Positions 5,377-6,167 of a stretch of 6,167 bases of DNA are shown here, piece by piece. Source of the DNA: Spirochaeta sp. (GTDB taxonomy: Bacteria; Spirochaetota; Spirochaetia; DSM-2461); NCBI GenBank assembly GCA_030592625.1, contig JAUVIY010000165.1, positions 1 through 6,167 of the forward strand, in the 5' to 3' direction. Within the stretch, counting starts at the first letter, position 1, and the number at the start of each line of letters is the position of its first letter. The notes below the pieces were generated by a model. The model was not told where the DNA came from. It searched no databases and saw only the letters and a program-made list of their open reading frames with translations. Made by a program: the position numbers and the translations under genes.

Positions 5377-6167
5377 GGCGTCGTCCTTCATAGGGCAACA
5401 TCAAGGCATTTCCCGGGTCCTTCCTGCAGCGGTGATAATTGTACTCCTCGCTTGTGCTCCAGGATCGGATGTCAGCGGACCGCCATTTTCTGTTGACCTT
5501 CTGCCTCCGGTGCTCCAGTCAGCCGAAACTCTGGATGAACGGCATATACGTTTTCTTTTCGATGAACCGGTGGAAATCGCATCGGCTGAAATTGTTGTCG
5601 TGCCGCCGATACCGGTGGATACGATCATTGCCGAAGAGAAGAAACTCACCTTAGAATTCGGAATGGATCAGGACATCGGTGAAGTATATACAGTCCGTAT
5701 GAGCGTTGCTGATGAGGCAGGCAATTCCCTGTCTTTTCTCTACAGCTTCAGCGGATGGAACCCCCGGGTTCCTGTATTACTGGTGAACGAACTGAATCCC
5801 CGCGGTTCGGGGAACACACCGGATTGTATAGAACTCTTCACCCTTCGCGGCGGAAATCTCGGAGGTCTTTGTCTGAGGATCGGCACCGACAACCGATACT
5901 CCGAGGAAATCGTATTCCCGGCAATCGAGATTCCCGACGGTGAATTCATCCTTGTGCACGCAAAAGCCGAAGGTATCATCGATGAGATCGATGAATATGA
6001 AAATCTCGATGAGTCCGGAGGGCTGCTTTCAACGGATACTGCCCGGGATTTCTGGATTCCCGGAGCACCGGGACTACCGGGCAATAACGGTGCCGTTACT
6101 CTTTACGCAAGGAAGGGCGGCCCGGTAATCGATGCGGTCATCTGGTCCGACAGAGCGGATGATGTCG
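5351..6167 (+). CDS. Lipoprotein with Ig-like (Big_5-type) and lamin-tail (LTD)-like domains, 3' end outside window
   Basis: The frame is open to the right edge: 272 codons plus one base. A hydrophobic stretch ending in IIVLLACAPGS gives a clear lipobox (LLAC) with lipidated Cys35, so the product is an envelope lipoprotein. Residues about 46-134 look like a bacterial Ig-like domain of the Big_5/SbsA type (PPVLQSAETLDERHIRFLFD start, VRMSVADEAGNSLS near the end). From about 140 the pattern VLLVNELNPRGSG, DCIELF, LGGLCLRI, IPDGEFILVHA, NNGAVTLYA and VIDAVIW matches lamin-tail domains, which in bacteria occur on surface proteins and nucleases. The C-terminal part is unseen. The start is uncertain: ATG 5351 leaves a 27-residue stretch before the hydrophobic core, long for a signal peptide, with no RBS. 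An in-frame ATG at 5303 overlaps the glmS RBS, and GTG 5432 leaves too little. A rare ATT start at 5408 (then SRVLPAAVIIVLLAC) would give an ideal signal. Confidence 0.82.
   Translation, partial: MNTVFCTVKASSFIGQHQGISRVLPAAVIIVLLACAPGSDVSGPPFSVDLLPPVLQSAETLDERHIRFLFDEPVEIASAEIVVVPPIPVDTIIAEEKKLTLEFGMDQDIGEVYTVRMSVADEAGNSLSFLYSFSGWNPRVPVLLVNELNPRGSGNTPDCIELFTLRGGNLGGLCLRIGTDNRYSEEIVFPAIEIPDGEFILVHAKAEGIIDEIDEYENLDESGGLLSTDTARDFWIPGAPGLPGNNGAVTLYARKGGPVIDAVIWSDRADDV

Noticed and set aside
5301..5400. glmS ribozyme/riboswitch upstream of glmS
   Set aside because: Only 50 bp precede the divergent gene and the ribozyme core sequence (AGCGCCAGAAC-type) is not present. An AGCGCCAG string does occur on the minus strand at 1301-1309, upstream of the DUF554 gene, but without any of the rest of the ribozyme.
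5401..5649. Minus-strand and alternative plus-strand open frames under the LTD lipoprotein
   Set aside because: The +1 frame running from 5351 to the window end has a lipobox and domain-like patterns; the others are low-complexity Ser/Arg-rich shadows.

Overview
The window looks like chromosomal DNA from a bacterium with a cell envelope rich in lipoproteins, at roughly 50% GC by eye. I favour a free-living spirochaete. That rests on gene flavour: two lipoproteins with short N-terminal lipoboxes, an exported VWA protein, and a small Cys-rich protein of a kind I associate with spirochaetes. It is an inference, not a demonstrated placement. There are no tRNA or rRNA genes, no insertion sequences, no CRISPR arrays and no phage genes. 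It reads as ordinary core and accessory chromosome.

Layout, left to right. Positions 1-569 (+) hold the C-terminal end of glycogen phosphorylase, including the PLP lysine. It converges on, and overlaps by 4 bp, a minus-strand DUF554 (YqgA/YdfK-type) membrane protein at 566-1261. A short divergent gap leads into two plus-strand genes that are probably cotranscribed: a 101-residue Cys-rich protein (1378-1683) and a 163-residue TPR lipoprotein (1733-2224). These converge, with a 12-bp gap, on a minus-strand exported protein with a von Willebrand factor A domain (2237-3337). That gene has its own promoter-like sequence, so close to the start codon that the mRNA could be leaderless. Upstream of it a perfect 17-bp inverted repeat (3416-3459) lies just past the stop of glmS, a complete minus-strand glucosamine-6-phosphate synthase (3477-5300). 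Divergent from glmS, and open at the right edge, is a lipoprotein with an Ig-like (Big_5-type) segment followed by a lamin-tail (LTD)-like domain (5351-6167+).

How the parts fit together. glgP (glycogen breakdown) and glmS (entry to amino-sugar, peptidoglycan and LPS synthesis) are housekeeping metabolism. The TPR lipoprotein, the VWA protein and the LTD lipoprotein are predicted envelope or periplasmic proteins of unknown role. Strand switches are frequent, so the window holds several short transcription units rather than one pathway operon. I found no convincing new multi-gene system. The points most worth a second look are the Cys-rich protein family, the long palindrome after glmS, and the tight head-to-head arrangement of glmS with the LTD lipoprotein.
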